NCBI RefSeq assembly: GCF_002086695.1 | Contig: NZ_MVIH01000013.1 | Coordinates: forward strand, 87,418 to 151,417 | Length of the DNA stretch: 64,000 nucleotides | Direction: 5' to 3' | Source of the DNA: Mycolicibacterium rhodesiae | Lineage (GTDB): Bacteria > Actinomycetota > Actinomycetes > Mycobacteriales > Mycobacteriaceae | Shown: piece by piece, positions 16,272 to 25,238 of the stretch | How the letters are laid out: each line of letters opens with the position of its first letter | Numbering within the stretch: position 1 is the first letter of the stretch | Notes under the pieces: generated by a model | Told to the model about the DNA's origin: nothing | Seen by the model: only the letters and a program-made list of their open reading frames with translations | Databases searched by the model: none | Program-made: the position numbers and the translations under genes

Positions 16272-17269
16272 CGCAGCCCAGTAGCCGGCTCCGCGCGCTG
16301 GTCGTCGGTTCCGGATACCGAGTTCGCAACGCTTTCCTGCCGGCGTTGAACCTGCTCGACTCCCACATCGAGGTCGTCGGAGTCCACTCCCGTACCTTCG
16401 CCAACGCATCCCGTGCGGCCGAGCGGTGGAATGTGCCGGCGATCGAGGATCCCCGGACGTTGCGACCCGGCGACATCGACCTGGCCCTGGTGTCGGTGAC
16501 GGTGACGAACAACGTCGCCGTGTTGAGGTCGCTGGCCCACCTGGCCCCCGGCGCCGCACTGGTCATCGACACCCCCGGCGTCGGGCGTCTCGACGACCTC
16601 GCCCGGCTGGCCCAGTTCCGCCGGTGGGCACCGATCCGGGTCGGTGAAGACTTCATGAACATGCCGCAGTACCGACTGGTCGGCGAGGCGATCCGGTCGG
16701 GCGCGCTCGGTGAGGTCAGCCGAGTCGCGATGTCGCAGATGGGTTATCGCTACCACGCGTTGGCGCTGGTGCGGTCCTGGCTCGGACTGTCGGCGCCGAC
16801 GTCGGCCCGCAGCAGGCGCGTCCCGGGCGGCGTGGACATCGAGTATCGGTTCCGCGGCGGAAGGATCGGCGAGGTCCACGAGCCGTACCGGCAATCGGAG
16901 GGGTCGTTCTCCGTGACCGGCAGCACGACGACGCTGACCGGCGACCCGATGGGCCATCCGATCCCAGATCCCAAGGGCGCCAGCCTCCGTCGCGTCGAGG
17001 ACGACGACGGCATCGCGGGATTCACCCTCGATGGGCTGGACAAGCCGCTGCACATCGACCTTCCGTATCAGGCGGCGCTGCGCGAGATGAAACTCGAGGA
17101 CGACTCGGAGTTCAACCTGCTGCGCATCGACGGTCTGGCTCAAGTCATTTCGTCGCTGTGGACCGATGACCCGCTGAACAGCCGATACCGGCTCGAGGAT
17201 GCGGTCGCGGACAACCTGGTGAGCTGGGCGGCGCGGTTCATGCCCTGGGTGCCCACCCCGCGGTTCTAG
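16268..17269 (+). CDS. Gfo/Idh/MocA family oxidoreductase
   Basis: 333 residues. An N-terminal Rossmann segment (RALVVGSGYRVRNAFLPAL, residues ~9-27), the ADP-binding VHSRT and the GAALVIDTPGV stretch match the NAD(P)-binding half of Gfo/Idh/MocA enzymes. The C-terminal half is the usual open-faced sheet domain. Such enzymes oxidise or reduce sugars, inositols or cyclic alcohols. Coupled to the oxygenase by GTGA. Its TAG stop shares CTAG with the convergent mmpL stop. With its two operon partners it suggests stepwise modification (oxidation, methylation) of a sugar or polyol moiety; this is inference. Confidence 0.82.
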   Translation: MTQPSSRLRALVVGSGYRVRNAFLPALNLLDSHIEVVGVHSRTFANASRAAERWNVPAIEDPRTLRPGDIDLALVSVTVTNNVAVLRSLAHLAPGAALVIDTPGVGRLDDLARLAQFRRWAPIRVGEDFMNMPQYRLVGEAIRSGALGEVSRVAMSQMGYRYHALALVRSWLGLSAPTSARSRRVPGGVDIEYRFRGGRIGEVHEPYRQSEGSFSVTGSTTTLTGDPMGHPIPDPKGASLRRVEDDDGIAGFTLDGLDKPLHIDLPYQAALREMKLEDDSEFNLLRIDGLAQVISSLWTDDPLNSRYRLEDAVADNLVSWAARFMPWVPTPRF

Positions 17270-20200
17270 TCGTCGCGCGTCGCTCCGCCTTCGGCCTCCC
17301 AGGCCGCCTCACCTTCGGTGTCATCGAAATCCTGCACGTCGGTCTCGTCGTGGTCGAGCACCGCGACGGGGGCGGTCACCGCCTCGCTCGCAGCCGCACG
17401 CTTGGCGGCCGCGAACTTGACCCGCGGCGGTTTCGCCGGCCACCAGTTGGCGTCGCCGACCAGCACGGCGGCGGCCGGAACGGTGAGCGTGCGGACCAGG
17501 AAGGTGTCCAGCAGCAGGCCGACGCCGATCACGAAGCCGATCTGCGCGGCGGTGAGCACGCTGCTGACGGTCAGCGCCATCATCGACGCCGCGAAGATCA
17601 GACCTGCCGAGGTGATGACCCCGCCGGTCGCGCCGACCGTGCGGATAACTGCCGAGCGCACACCGTATTTCGCCTCGTCGCGGATGCGGGATATCAACAG
17701 CAGGTTGTAGTCGGCGCCGACCGCGACAAGCACCATGAATGCGATTCCCGGTACGCCCCAAGCCAATTCCTGGCCGAGGATGAACTGGAACAACACCACC
17801 CCAATGCCCAGCGCCGCGCCGTAGGACAGCACCACCGAGAGCACCAGATACAGCGGCGCGACGATCGCGCGCAGCAACACCACGAGAATCAGGAAGACCA
17901 CGATCAGGGTCATGCACAGGATGTAGACGAAGTCGGAGTCGTAGAAGTCCCGGATGTTGGCGTTGATCGACGAGAAGCCCACCATCGAGATCTCGGAACC
18001 CGCGAGCTGCGTGTTGGGCGTGGCCGCGTTCGCGGTGTTGACGATCAGCTTGGTCTGGTCCATCGCCGCGGTGCTGAACGGGTTGAGGGCGGTCTGGACC
18101 AGATAGCGCGCGGAGTGGCCGTCCTCGGAGACGAACAGCTTGGCGGCCTTCTTGAACTCGTCCATCGTCAACACCTGCGGCGGGATGTAGAACCCCGACA
18201 TCGGCGGATCGGCTGCCTCCCGCTTCATCGCCAGCAGGAACGACGACGCCTGGTCCAGCCCCTGCCCAAGATTGCGGGTCTGGTCGACCAGGGTCTGAAC
18301 ACCCACTGCGAGTTGACGACTCGAGTCGGCGAGCGTGTTGACGCCGGTGACCGCGTCGTTGAGTTTCTTCTCGACCCCGCCGGGCTGGCCGACGCCGAGT
18401 GAGCGCGCGGCGGAGGTCACCTTCTGGACGTTCTGGCTCAGCTCGTGGACGGCCTGGTCGAGCTGCTGCGACCCATCGGTCTTGGAGAGTTCCCGTGCGA
18501 ATTCCTCGACGGACTTGACGGCCGGGGTGTTTGCGACGTCGACGATCTTCTGCAGATCCGACCGCGAGTTGACGCAGGCGGGATCCGCGTCGCACACCGG
18601 AGAAACATTGAGCGCGTTGAGCATCGGCGCAGCCCAATCGCCGATGCCCGTGACTCGCAGAATGGTCAGTCCCAACGAGTCGCCCAGCGAGCGCATGCTG
18701 GTCACCAACGACGCGGTCTTGTCGATCTGGTCGAGCGTCTTGGCCCCGCCGTACTTCTGCGACATGGCGTCCAGCGCGCTGGTCAACCCGCGCACACTGG
18801 CGATCGATCCGACCACCTGGGTACGGATCTGACCGAGAACGTCGGCCATCTTGCCCGCACCGCCGGAGAGCAGATTGAGGTTGTCGTCGTTGGTGTGGAT
18901 CAGATTGGACGCATCACCGAGCTTGGTGCCGACTTCACCGGCCTGATAGGTGGTCTTGGCCTGCTCGAGCACCTCCCCGGTCGGACGGGTGATACCGCGC
19001 ACGAGGTCGATGTCGGGCAGCTGCGCGATGCGCGCGGCCATCTGCTCCATATCGGCCAGCGCCTTCGGGGTGCGCAGGTCGTTCGGGGATTCAATGAACA
19101 GGAACTGCTGCAGCGTGCTGCTGATCGGGAAGTGTTTGTCCATCACCTCGTAGGCGTGGTTGCTCGCGGAGTCCTGCGGGAGGTTCTTGCGGTCGTCGTA
19201 GTTGAACCTCATCAGCGACGTCGTGGCGGCCAACGCACCTAGGATCAGCACACTGGTCACCAGCAACAGCACCGGACGCCGGACGATCATCACACCGGAG
19301 CGGCGCCACAGCCTGCCGGTGATGTCGCGGCGCTGTTTGACCCATCCCCGCCGGCCGGCCAGCACGATGAAGGCCGGCAGCAACGTGATCGAGGCCAGGA
19401 AGCCGACCACGATCGTCACGGTCAGGGCGGGCCCGACGGTGGAGAAGATGGCCAGCTTGGTGAACGACATGCCCAAGAAGGTCAGCGCGACGGTGCCCGC
19501 CGAGCCGGCGATCACCTCGCCGATGGACGCCAGCGCCTCCACCAAGGCATCGTCGGAGGCCATCCCGGTTTTGGTGAGCTCTTGATACCGGCTGTAGAGG
19601 AAGACGCCGTAGTCGATACCGGCACCCATGATCATGCCGGTCATCAGCATCATCGTCTGAGGGCCGAGCCCGAGCCCGAGTTCACCGAGGCCGGCGACGG
19701 CTTGCTGGGCGACAACGAGGGATATGCCGATGGTGATCAGCGGCATCAGCATCGCGATCAGACTTCGATACACCAGCAGCAGGATCGTGAAAACCAGCCC
19801 GACCGTGGCGATCTCGATCATGTGCTGATCGCGGGCGCCGATCGCGTTCATGTCCTCGATGGTCGAGGCGCCACCGACCACGTTGACCTGCAGCGAGGAG
19901 CCTTTGGCCTGCTCGTTCGCGGTGTCGATGACGTGCCGGTAGGCCTCCTGACCCTCAGGGGTGCCCATGGTGCCCGTCATGCTGACCGGCAGGTTCCAGG
20001 CCTTGCCGTCCTTGCTGGTCATCACCTCTTTCAGCTCCGGGGTGCGGACGAAATCCTGGAGTGAGGAGACGTTCTTGGTGTCGTCCTTGAGCTTGTCGAC
20101 GATCCGCCGGTAGGCGTCCTCGTCGGCCGGGGTCAGCCCGTTCTCATTGCTGAGGATGATGGCGGCGAAATTGCCTGCGTCGGCTTCGTGGAAGGCGTCC

Positions 20201-20421
20201 TGCATCTTCTTGACCGAGACGAGCACCGGCGCGTCTTTGGGCAGGAAATCCGGCGGGTTACGGGCCGCGACAACGGCCAGCGGGGTGATGAGGGCCAGCA
20301 GAGCGCCGGCCAGCACGAGCCAAGCAGCGATCACGAGCAGAGGGTGGCGAACGATCACCCGACCCAAGCCCGTCAGGAGCTTATGTGGTGACACGCCCCT
20401 CAAAACGGCGCGCTTGGACAT
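17266..20421 (-). CDS. mmpL: MmpL family RND transporter
   Basis: 1051-residue RND-superfamily exporter of mycobacterial envelope lipids. Layout: TM1 at residues ~25-50, a first periplasmic loop with FLPKDAPVLVSVKKMQDAF, a helical bundle around 200-370 containing MMLMTGMIMGAGIDYGVFLYSRYQE (the proton-relay Asp-Tyr pair is present), a long second periplasmic loop (~430-770), a second bundle with AFMVLVAVGADYNLLLISR, and an acidic cytoplasmic tail of ~70 residues. ATG at 20421 was chosen over an adjacent GTG. No MmpS gene is adjacent. The convergent tailoring operon and the PE-PPE hydrolase hint at the cargo: a modified acylated glycolipid. Confidence 0.93.
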   Translation of the reverse strand: MSKRAVLRGVSPHKLLTGLGRVIVRHPLLVIAAWLVLAGALLALITPLAVVAARNPPDFLPKDAPVLVSVKKMQDAFHEADAGNFAAIILSNENGLTPADEDAYRRIVDKLKDDTKNVSSLQDFVRTPELKEVMTSKDGKAWNLPVSMTGTMGTPEGQEAYRHVIDTANEQAKGSSLQVNVVGGASTIEDMNAIGARDQHMIEIATVGLVFTILLLVYRSLIAMLMPLITIGISLVVAQQAVAGLGELGLGLGPQTMMLMTGMIMGAGIDYGVFLYSRYQELTKTGMASDDALVEALASIGEVIAGSAGTVALTFLGMSFTKLAIFSTVGPALTVTIVVGFLASITLLPAFIVLAGRRGWVKQRRDITGRLWRRSGVMIVRRPVLLLVTSVLILGALAATTSLMRFNYDDRKNLPQDSASNHAYEVMDKHFPISSTLQQFLFIESPNDLRTPKALADMEQMAARIAQLPDIDLVRGITRPTGEVLEQAKTTYQAGEVGTKLGDASNLIHTNDDNLNLLSGGAGKMADVLGQIRTQVVGSIASVRGLTSALDAMSQKYGGAKTLDQIDKTASLVTSMRSLGDSLGLTILRVTGIGDWAAPMLNALNVSPVCDADPACVNSRSDLQKIVDVANTPAVKSVEEFARELSKTDGSQQLDQAVHELSQNVQKVTSAARSLGVGQPGGVEKKLNDAVTGVNTLADSSRQLAVGVQTLVDQTRNLGQGLDQASSFLLAMKREAADPPMSGFYIPPQVLTMDEFKKAAKLFVSEDGHSARYLVQTALNPFSTAAMDQTKLIVNTANAATPNTQLAGSEISMVGFSSINANIRDFYDSDFVYILCMTLIVVFLILVVLLRAIVAPLYLVLSVVLSYGAALGIGVVLFQFILGQELAWGVPGIAFMVLVAVGADYNLLLISRIRDEAKYGVRSAVIRTVGATGGVITSAGLIFAASMMALTVSSVLTAAQIGFVIGVGLLLDTFLVRTLTVPAAAVLVGDANWWPAKPPRVKFAAAKRAAASEAVTAPVAVLDHDETDVQDFDDTEGEAAWEAEGGATRDD

Positions 20422-20551
20422 CACACCAAGTTACATCGCACTGATAGGCGCAGATGTATCACGAGGTGGCTCGGATCGTACGCCCGGTTGGCCGACTGCG
20501 CCCGGCAAGCGGGCCTCTGTGCCGCACCTGAGCAAACACAGCGGACGCGAG

Positions 20552-22459
20552 TCAGCTCGCCGTCCAGGCGCGGTCGCGCAAAAGGCGCAGACCGTTGAGG
20601 CCGACGAGGATCGTCGAGCCTTCGTGCCCGGCCACCCCCAGCGGCAGCGGCAGATGGCCGAAGAGGTCCCAGGCGACCAGCACGACGATGAACGACGCGG
20701 CGATGACCAGGTTCGCCGCCACAACGCGGCGGGCCCGGCGGGCCAGGGCCAGCACGGTCGGCAACGTGGCCAGGTCGTCGCGGGTGATCACGGCATCCGC
20801 GGTCTCCAGCGCCAGGTCCGAGCCCGACCGTCCCATCGCGACGGCGACGTGGGCGGCGGCCATCGCGGGGGCGTCATTGATGCCGTCGCCCACGAGCAGG
20901 ACCCGGCCGCCGTCGCCCTGAAGCCCGCGCACCGCCGTCACCTTGTCCGCGGGGAGCAACCCCGACCGGACGTCGACGATCCCGATGCCGCAGGCCAGGC
21001 TCGCGGCCGCGCGCTGATTGTCCCCGGTCAGCAGTACCGGCTCGGTCCCGGTGAGTGCGCGCAGGCGGGCTACGGCATCGGCGGCCTCGACGCGCGCGTG
21101 GTCGGCGAGGGTGAGCACGCCGGCCGCTATCCCGTTGACCCGTACTTCCACGGCCGTGTCGCCGCTGTCGTCGACGGCCGCAGGGGCAGCGCCGACGTCG
21201 ACGACGTCGGCGCCGACGCGGGCACGCACGCCCCGGCCCGGAGTGGCGACGAACTCGGTGGCCTGCCGCACGGGAAGCCCGGCCAGTTGCGCGGCGGCGA
21301 CGATGGCGCGCCCCAACGGATGTTCGGACGGGTGCTCGGCCGACGCCGCCAGGCTGAGCAACTCCGCCTCGCTGCGCGCGCCGTCGAAGGAACGGATCTG
21401 CTTGAGCCGGGGCGTGCCGTGGGTGAGGGTGCCGGTCTTGTCGAACGCGACGTGGGTGACGGTCGCAAGCTTCTCTAGGACCACCGCCGACTTCACCAGA
21501 ACGCCGTGGCGTCCGGCGTTGGCGATGACGGCGAGTAGCGGCGGCATCGTCGACAACACCAGCGCGCACGGGGATGCCACGATCATGAACGTCATGGCGC
21601 GCAGCAGCGCCGATCGCAGGTCGGCCCCGAGCAGCAACGGGACCACCAGCAGGGCGACGGTGGCGACCACCATGCCGACCGAGTAGCGCTGCTCGACCTT
21701 CTCGATGAAGAGCTGGGTGCGCGCCTTGCTGGCGCTGGCCTCGGCGACCATCGCCACCATCCGCGCGATGACGGTCTCGGCCGCAGGCCGGCTCACCCGC
21801 ACACGAAGGGACCCGGTGCCGTTGACGGTGCCGGCGAAGACCTCGTCACCCCGAGCCTTGTCGGCGGGTAGGGGTTCGCCGGTGATGTGGGCCTGGTCGA
21901 CCTCACTGGCGCCGTCCACGACGATGCCGTCCCCGCCGATCCGCTCGCCTGGCCGGATCATCAGAAGGTCGCCGACATCGAGAATTGCGGCGTCGACGAT
22001 CTCCTCGGCGCCGGAGGAGGTCACGCGCGTTGCGGTCTCGGGTGCGACGTCGAGCAGTCCGCGGACCGAATCCTCGGTGCGCTGGGTGGCGACCGCCTCG
22101 AGCGCGCCGGAGGTGGCGAAGATGACGATCAGCAGGGCGCCGTCGAAAACCTGGCCGATCGCGGCGGCGCCGATCGCCGCGGCGATCATCAGCAGGTCGA
22201 CGTCCAACGTCTTGTGCCGCAACGCTTTCAGGCCCGCCAGGGCCGGCTCCCAGCCGCCTGCGGCGTAGCACACGAGATACAGCAGCCAGGACAGCCAGGA
22301 CGGTCCACCCGCGAGACTCGTGAGCGCGCCCAGCACGAACAGGCCGGTGGCCAGTCCCGCCCACCGCACCTGCGGCACCCGCAACGCGCTCGACCGCCGA
22401 AGCCGCTTCGGACGGGACGGGTTTTCCTCGCAGATGCGGGCGGCGGAGTCGACAGTCAC
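20552..22459 (-). CDS. ctpD: P1B-type metal-transporting ATPase CtpD
   Basis: 635-residue heavy-metal P-type ATPase. The metal-binding membrane motif is Ser-Pro-Cys (S296-P297-C298) rather than Cys-Pro-Cys, the hallmark of the P1B-4 (Co/Ni/Fe) group. The phosphorylation motif DKTGT has Asp340, followed by the SEHPLG nucleotide region and GDGINDAPA hinge. There is no N-terminal Cys-X2-Cys domain. The membrane segment KTLDVDLLMIAAA..GQVFDGALLIVIFATSGAL is very close to M. tuberculosis CtpD as I remember it. It exports a divalent metal from the cytosol. GTG at 22459; the 90-base gap to the divergent ArsR regulator holds a 2 x 10-base repeat that may be its operator. Confidence 0.88.
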   Translation of the reverse strand: MTVDSAARICEENPSRPKRLRRSSALRVPQVRWAGLATGLFVLGALTSLAGGPSWLSWLLYLVCYAAGGWEPALAGLKALRHKTLDVDLLMIAAAIGAAAIGQVFDGALLIVIFATSGALEAVATQRTEDSVRGLLDVAPETATRVTSSGAEEIVDAAILDVGDLLMIRPGERIGGDGIVVDGASEVDQAHITGEPLPADKARGDEVFAGTVNGTGSLRVRVSRPAAETVIARMVAMVAEASASKARTQLFIEKVEQRYSVGMVVATVALLVVPLLLGADLRSALLRAMTFMIVASPCALVLSTMPPLLAVIANAGRHGVLVKSAVVLEKLATVTHVAFDKTGTLTHGTPRLKQIRSFDGARSEAELLSLAASAEHPSEHPLGRAIVAAAQLAGLPVRQATEFVATPGRGVRARVGADVVDVGAAPAAVDDSGDTAVEVRVNGIAAGVLTLADHARVEAADAVARLRALTGTEPVLLTGDNQRAAASLACGIGIVDVRSGLLPADKVTAVRGLQGDGGRVLLVGDGINDAPAMAAAHVAVAMGRSGSDLALETADAVITRDDLATLPTVLALARRARRVVAANLVIAASFIVVLVAWDLFGHLPLPLGVAGHEGSTILVGLNGLRLLRDRAWTAS

Positions 22460-22473
22460 CGCTCCAGCCTATC

Positions 22474-22493
22474 TGCATATTCGTGCATATTCG
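22474..22493. repeat. Two tandem TGCATATTCG units between ctpD and arsR
   Basis: Two perfect adjacent copies of the 10-mer TGCATATTCG (22474-22483, 22484-22493), one helical turn apart. TGCA ends also form an inverted TGCA-N6-TGCA pair. It lies 15 bases before ctpD, where an ArsR/SmtB repressor would be expected to bind. Confidence 0.6.
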
Positions 22494-22537
22494 CAAACAG
22501 GTGCACAGATGTCTGCGCTACCAGGGCCAACGGAAGT

Positions 22538-22543
22538 TAGACT
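22538..22543 (+). promoter_or_regulatory. Candidate leaderless -10 element of the arsR-like gene
   Basis: TAGACT, 6 bases before the GTG at 22550, without a Shine-Dalgarno sequence. Confidence 0.45.
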
Positions 22544-22549
22544 GGCGTC

Positions 22550-22885
22550 GTGCACACATCGCTTCCGGGGTTCTCGATGCCGGCCGAGGATGAGGTGACT
22601 CAGGCCGCGGACACGTTCCGGATGCTCAGTGACCCGACTCGGATCAAGGTGCTCTGGGCCTTGCTGCAGGGCGAGTCATCGGTGGCCTGCCTTGCCGAAC
22701 TGGCCGGGGCGGCGCCGACCGTGGTCAGTCAGCACCTGGCCAAGCTGCGGTTGGCAGGTCTGGTGAAAAGCAGGCGCGAAGGCACGTTCGTGTACTACTC
22801 CCCCGCGCGCGACAGTGATGCGCTGCGAATACTCAGCCAGGCGCTCGTCGGCTCGGACGAACCTCAGCCGATCAAGACCGCATAG
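22550..22885 (+). CDS. ArsR/SmtB family metalloregulator
   Basis: 111-residue winged-helix repressor: FRMLSDPTRIKVLWALLQG, then the recognition helix region CLAELAGAAPTVVSQHLAKLRLAGLV and the wing SRREGTFVYYSP. The overall pattern recalls KmtR (Rv0827c). Only one cysteine (SSVACLAELAG) and few histidines are present, so if it senses Ni/Co/Zn it would have to use carboxylates and a C-terminal or N-terminal His (HTSLPGF). Divergent from ctpD, which it probably represses until metal is in excess. Its 3' end overlaps the convergent add gene by 22 bases. Confidence 0.85.
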   Translation: MHTSLPGFSMPAEDEVTQAADTFRMLSDPTRIKVLWALLQGESSVACLAELAGAAPTVVSQHLAKLRLAGLVKSRREGTFVYYSPARDSDALRILSQALVGSDEPQPIKTA

Positions 22886-23952
22886 CGCGGCTTGATCACC
22901 TCGTCGATGATGGCCAGCCGCTCGTCGAAGTGGATGAACGCCGATTTCATCGCGTTGATGGTGAACCGCTCCAGATCGCTCCACCCGTAGCCGAACGCAT
23001 CGACCAACCGCTTCATCTCCTGACTCATGGTGGTGTCGCTCATCAGTCGGTTGTCGGTGTTGACGGTGACGCGGAACCGCAGGCGCGCGAGCAGGTCGAA
23101 AGGATGGCCTGCGATGCTCTTCACCGCACCGGTCTGGACGTTGGAACTCGGGCACAGCTCGAGCGGGACCCGCTTGTCACGCAGGATCGCGGCCAGCGGA
23201 CCCAGCCGCGCCGTGCCGTCCGGTCGCACCTCGATGTCGTCGACGATGCGGACCCCGTGGCCAAGCCGGTCGGCCCCACAGTAGGCCAGCGCCTCATGGA
23301 TGGACGGCAGGCCGAACGCCTCACCGGCGTGAATCGTGAAGCGCGCGTTGTTACTTCGCATGTACTCGAATGCGTCGAGGTGGCGGGTGGGGGGATAGCC
23401 GGCCTCCGCACCGGCGATGTCGAACCCGACCACGCCCTTGTCGCGGAACCGGATCGCCAGGGCGGCGATCTCCCGTGACCGCGCGGCATGGCGCATCGCG
23501 GTCACGAGGCAACGCACCACGATCGGGCGGCCGTCGGCTGCGGCGGCCTTCTCCCCGTCGGCGAAGCCGGCCAGCACCGCGTCGACCACCGCGTCGAGGG
23601 ACAACCCGCGGTCTATGTGCAGTTCCGGGGCGAACCGCACCTCGGCGTAGACGACGTTGTCGGCTGCCAGATCCGCCACGCATTCGAACGCCACTCGATG
23701 CAAGGACTCCGGGGTCTGCATGACCGCGACGGTGTGGGCGAAGGGTTCCAGGTAGCGCACCAGCGACCCGCTGTGCGCTGCGGTGCGGAAGAATTCGGCC
23801 AGTCCGGCCTCGTCGGTGGCCGGCAGCCCGTCGTAGCCGATCTGGCCGGCGATATCGAGGACCGTCGCCGGGCGCAGGCCGCCGTCCAGGTGGTCGTGCA
23901 GCAGAGCCTTGGGAGCTCGGCCGATCATCTCCAGCGTCAGTGGTGTGGTCAT
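22864..23952 (-). CDS. add: Adenosine deaminase
   Basis: 362-residue zinc enzyme that deaminates adenosine and deoxyadenosine to inosine forms. Zinc ligands HDH (H19, H21) are in LLHDHLDGG, with GFDIAGAEAGYP, the FTIHAGE segment and RLGHGVR, and the final NTDNRLMS metal/catalytic region. It is the last gene of a cdd-deoA-add operon; its ATG overlaps the deoA stop (ATGA). Equivalent to Rv3313c. The substrate pool connects with deoD, which phosphorylates the inosine produced. Confidence 0.94.
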   Translation of the reverse strand: MTTPLTLEMIGRAPKALLHDHLDGGLRPATVLDIAGQIGYDGLPATDEAGLAEFFRTAAHSGSLVRYLEPFAHTVAVMQTPESLHRVAFECVADLAADNVVYAEVRFAPELHIDRGLSLDAVVDAVLAGFADGEKAAAADGRPIVVRCLVTAMRHAARSREIAALAIRFRDKGVVGFDIAGAEAGYPPTRHLDAFEYMRSNNARFTIHAGEAFGLPSIHEALAYCGADRLGHGVRIVDDIEVRPDGTARLGPLAAILRDKRVPLELCPSSNVQTGAVKSIAGHPFDLLARLRFRVTVNTDNRLMSDTTMSQEMKRLVDAFGYGWSDLERFTINAMKSAFIHFDERLAIIDEVIKPRYAVLIG

Positions 23953-25238
23953 CGGGCGATCCGATCGATGATGAGCGGGCGTGACTTCGGTGGAGCAGTG
24001 TCGACGACGGAGAAGGCACCGTCCAGCTCGCCCATCGCGGCGGGGATCCGCTCTGGGGTGTCGGTATAGAGAGTGAACAGCGGCTCGCCCGCGCTGACCG
24101 GCTCACCGGGTCGGCGATGGATGCGCACGCCTGCGCCGAATTGCACAGGCTGACCCGGGGCGGCCCGGCCCGCGCCGAGTCGCCAGACGGCAAGCCCCAT
24201 CGCCAAAGCGTCGATGTCACCCATTGTGCCGCCTCGCGGTGCCGACACGGTCTCGGAATGGGCACCGATCGGAAGCTGGGCGTGAACGTCGCCGCCCTGC
24301 GCGGCGACCAGCGCACGGAAATGATCCATCGCGGTGCCGTCGCGCAGGGTCTGCGCCGGATCGCGACCGTCGATCCCGGCCAACTCCAGCATCTCCCCCG
24401 CCAGCCGGACCGTCAGCTCCACGACGTCGTCGGGGCCACCGCCGGCCAGCACCTCGAGCGACTCGGCGACCTCCAGGGCATTGCCGACCGTACGGCCGAG
24501 TGGGACATCCATATCGGTCAGGACCGCAACGGTCGGCACCCCGTGGGACAGACCCAGCTCCACCATGGTTGCCGCCAGTTCCCTGGACTCCTCTTCCGTT
24601 TTCAAGAAGGCACCCCGGCCGACCTTCACGTCGAGCACCAGTGCGTCGGCACCTTCGGCCAGCTTCTTGCTCATCACCGAACTGGCGATCAACGGCAGCG
24701 ACTCCACCGTGCCGGTGACATCCCGCAGCGCGTAGATCTTCCGGTCCGCGGGTGCCAACTCGCCGGCGGCGAAGATCGCCGCACCGATCTCGGACAACTG
24801 CTGGCGCACTTGGGCTTTGGAGATCTCTGCGGTGAACCCGGGAATCGACTCCAGCTTGTCCAAAGTGCCACCGGTGTGCCCGAGCCCCCGGCCTGCGGCC
24901 TGCGGAACCGCCGCACCGCAGGCGGCGACGACGGGCACCAGCGGAATGGTGATCTTGTCGCCAACGCCGCCGGTGGAGTGTTTGTCCACCGTCGGGCGGT
25001 CGAGGTCGCTGAAGTCAAGGCGCTCACCCGAGGCCATCATCGCGAAAGTCCACCGGGAGATCTCGCCGCGATCCATCCCGCGCAGGAAGATCGCCATCAG
25101 CAGCGCCGACATCTGTTCGTCGGCGACCCTGCCGTGGGTGTAGGCGTCGATCACCCAGTCGATGGCCTCGTCGCTCAACCGGCCGCCGTCACGTTTGATC
25201 CGGATGACCGTCGGCGCATCGAATGTGAACTGCGTCAC
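23949..25238 (-). CDS. deoA: Thymidine phosphorylase
   Basis: 429 residues. Cleaves thymidine and deoxyuridine with phosphate to base and deoxyribose 1-phosphate. The family signature is in the segment around SGERLDFSDLDRPTVDKHSTGGVGDK, with the phosphate loop KHSTGG, RGLGHTGGTLDKLESIPG and the C-terminal barrel domain starting near residue 340. The middle gene of cdd-deoA-add: its GTG at 25238 overlaps the cdd stop (GTGA). Equivalent to Rv3314c. Confidence 0.94.
   Translation of the reverse strand: MTQFTFDAPTVIRIKRDGGRLSDEAIDWVIDAYTHGRVADEQMSALLMAIFLRGMDRGEISRWTFAMMASGERLDFSDLDRPTVDKHSTGGVGDKITIPLVPVVAACGAAVPQAAGRGLGHTGGTLDKLESIPGFTAEISKAQVRQQLSEIGAAIFAAGELAPADRKIYALRDVTGTVESLPLIASSVMSKKLAEGADALVLDVKVGRGAFLKTEEESRELAATMVELGLSHGVPTVAVLTDMDVPLGRTVGNALEVAESLEVLAGGGPDDVVELTVRLAGEMLELAGIDGRDPAQTLRDGTAMDHFRALVAAQGGDVHAQLPIGAHSETVSAPRGGTMGDIDALAMGLAVWRLGAGRAAPGQPVQFGAGVRIHRRPGEPVSAGEPLFTLYTDTPERIPAAMGELDGAFSVVDTAPPKSRPLIIDRIAR

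Noticed and set aside
22474..22493. Tandem 10-mers as a CRISPR or VNTR
   Set aside because: Only two units, no spacers, and they sit in a regulator/ATPase control region.
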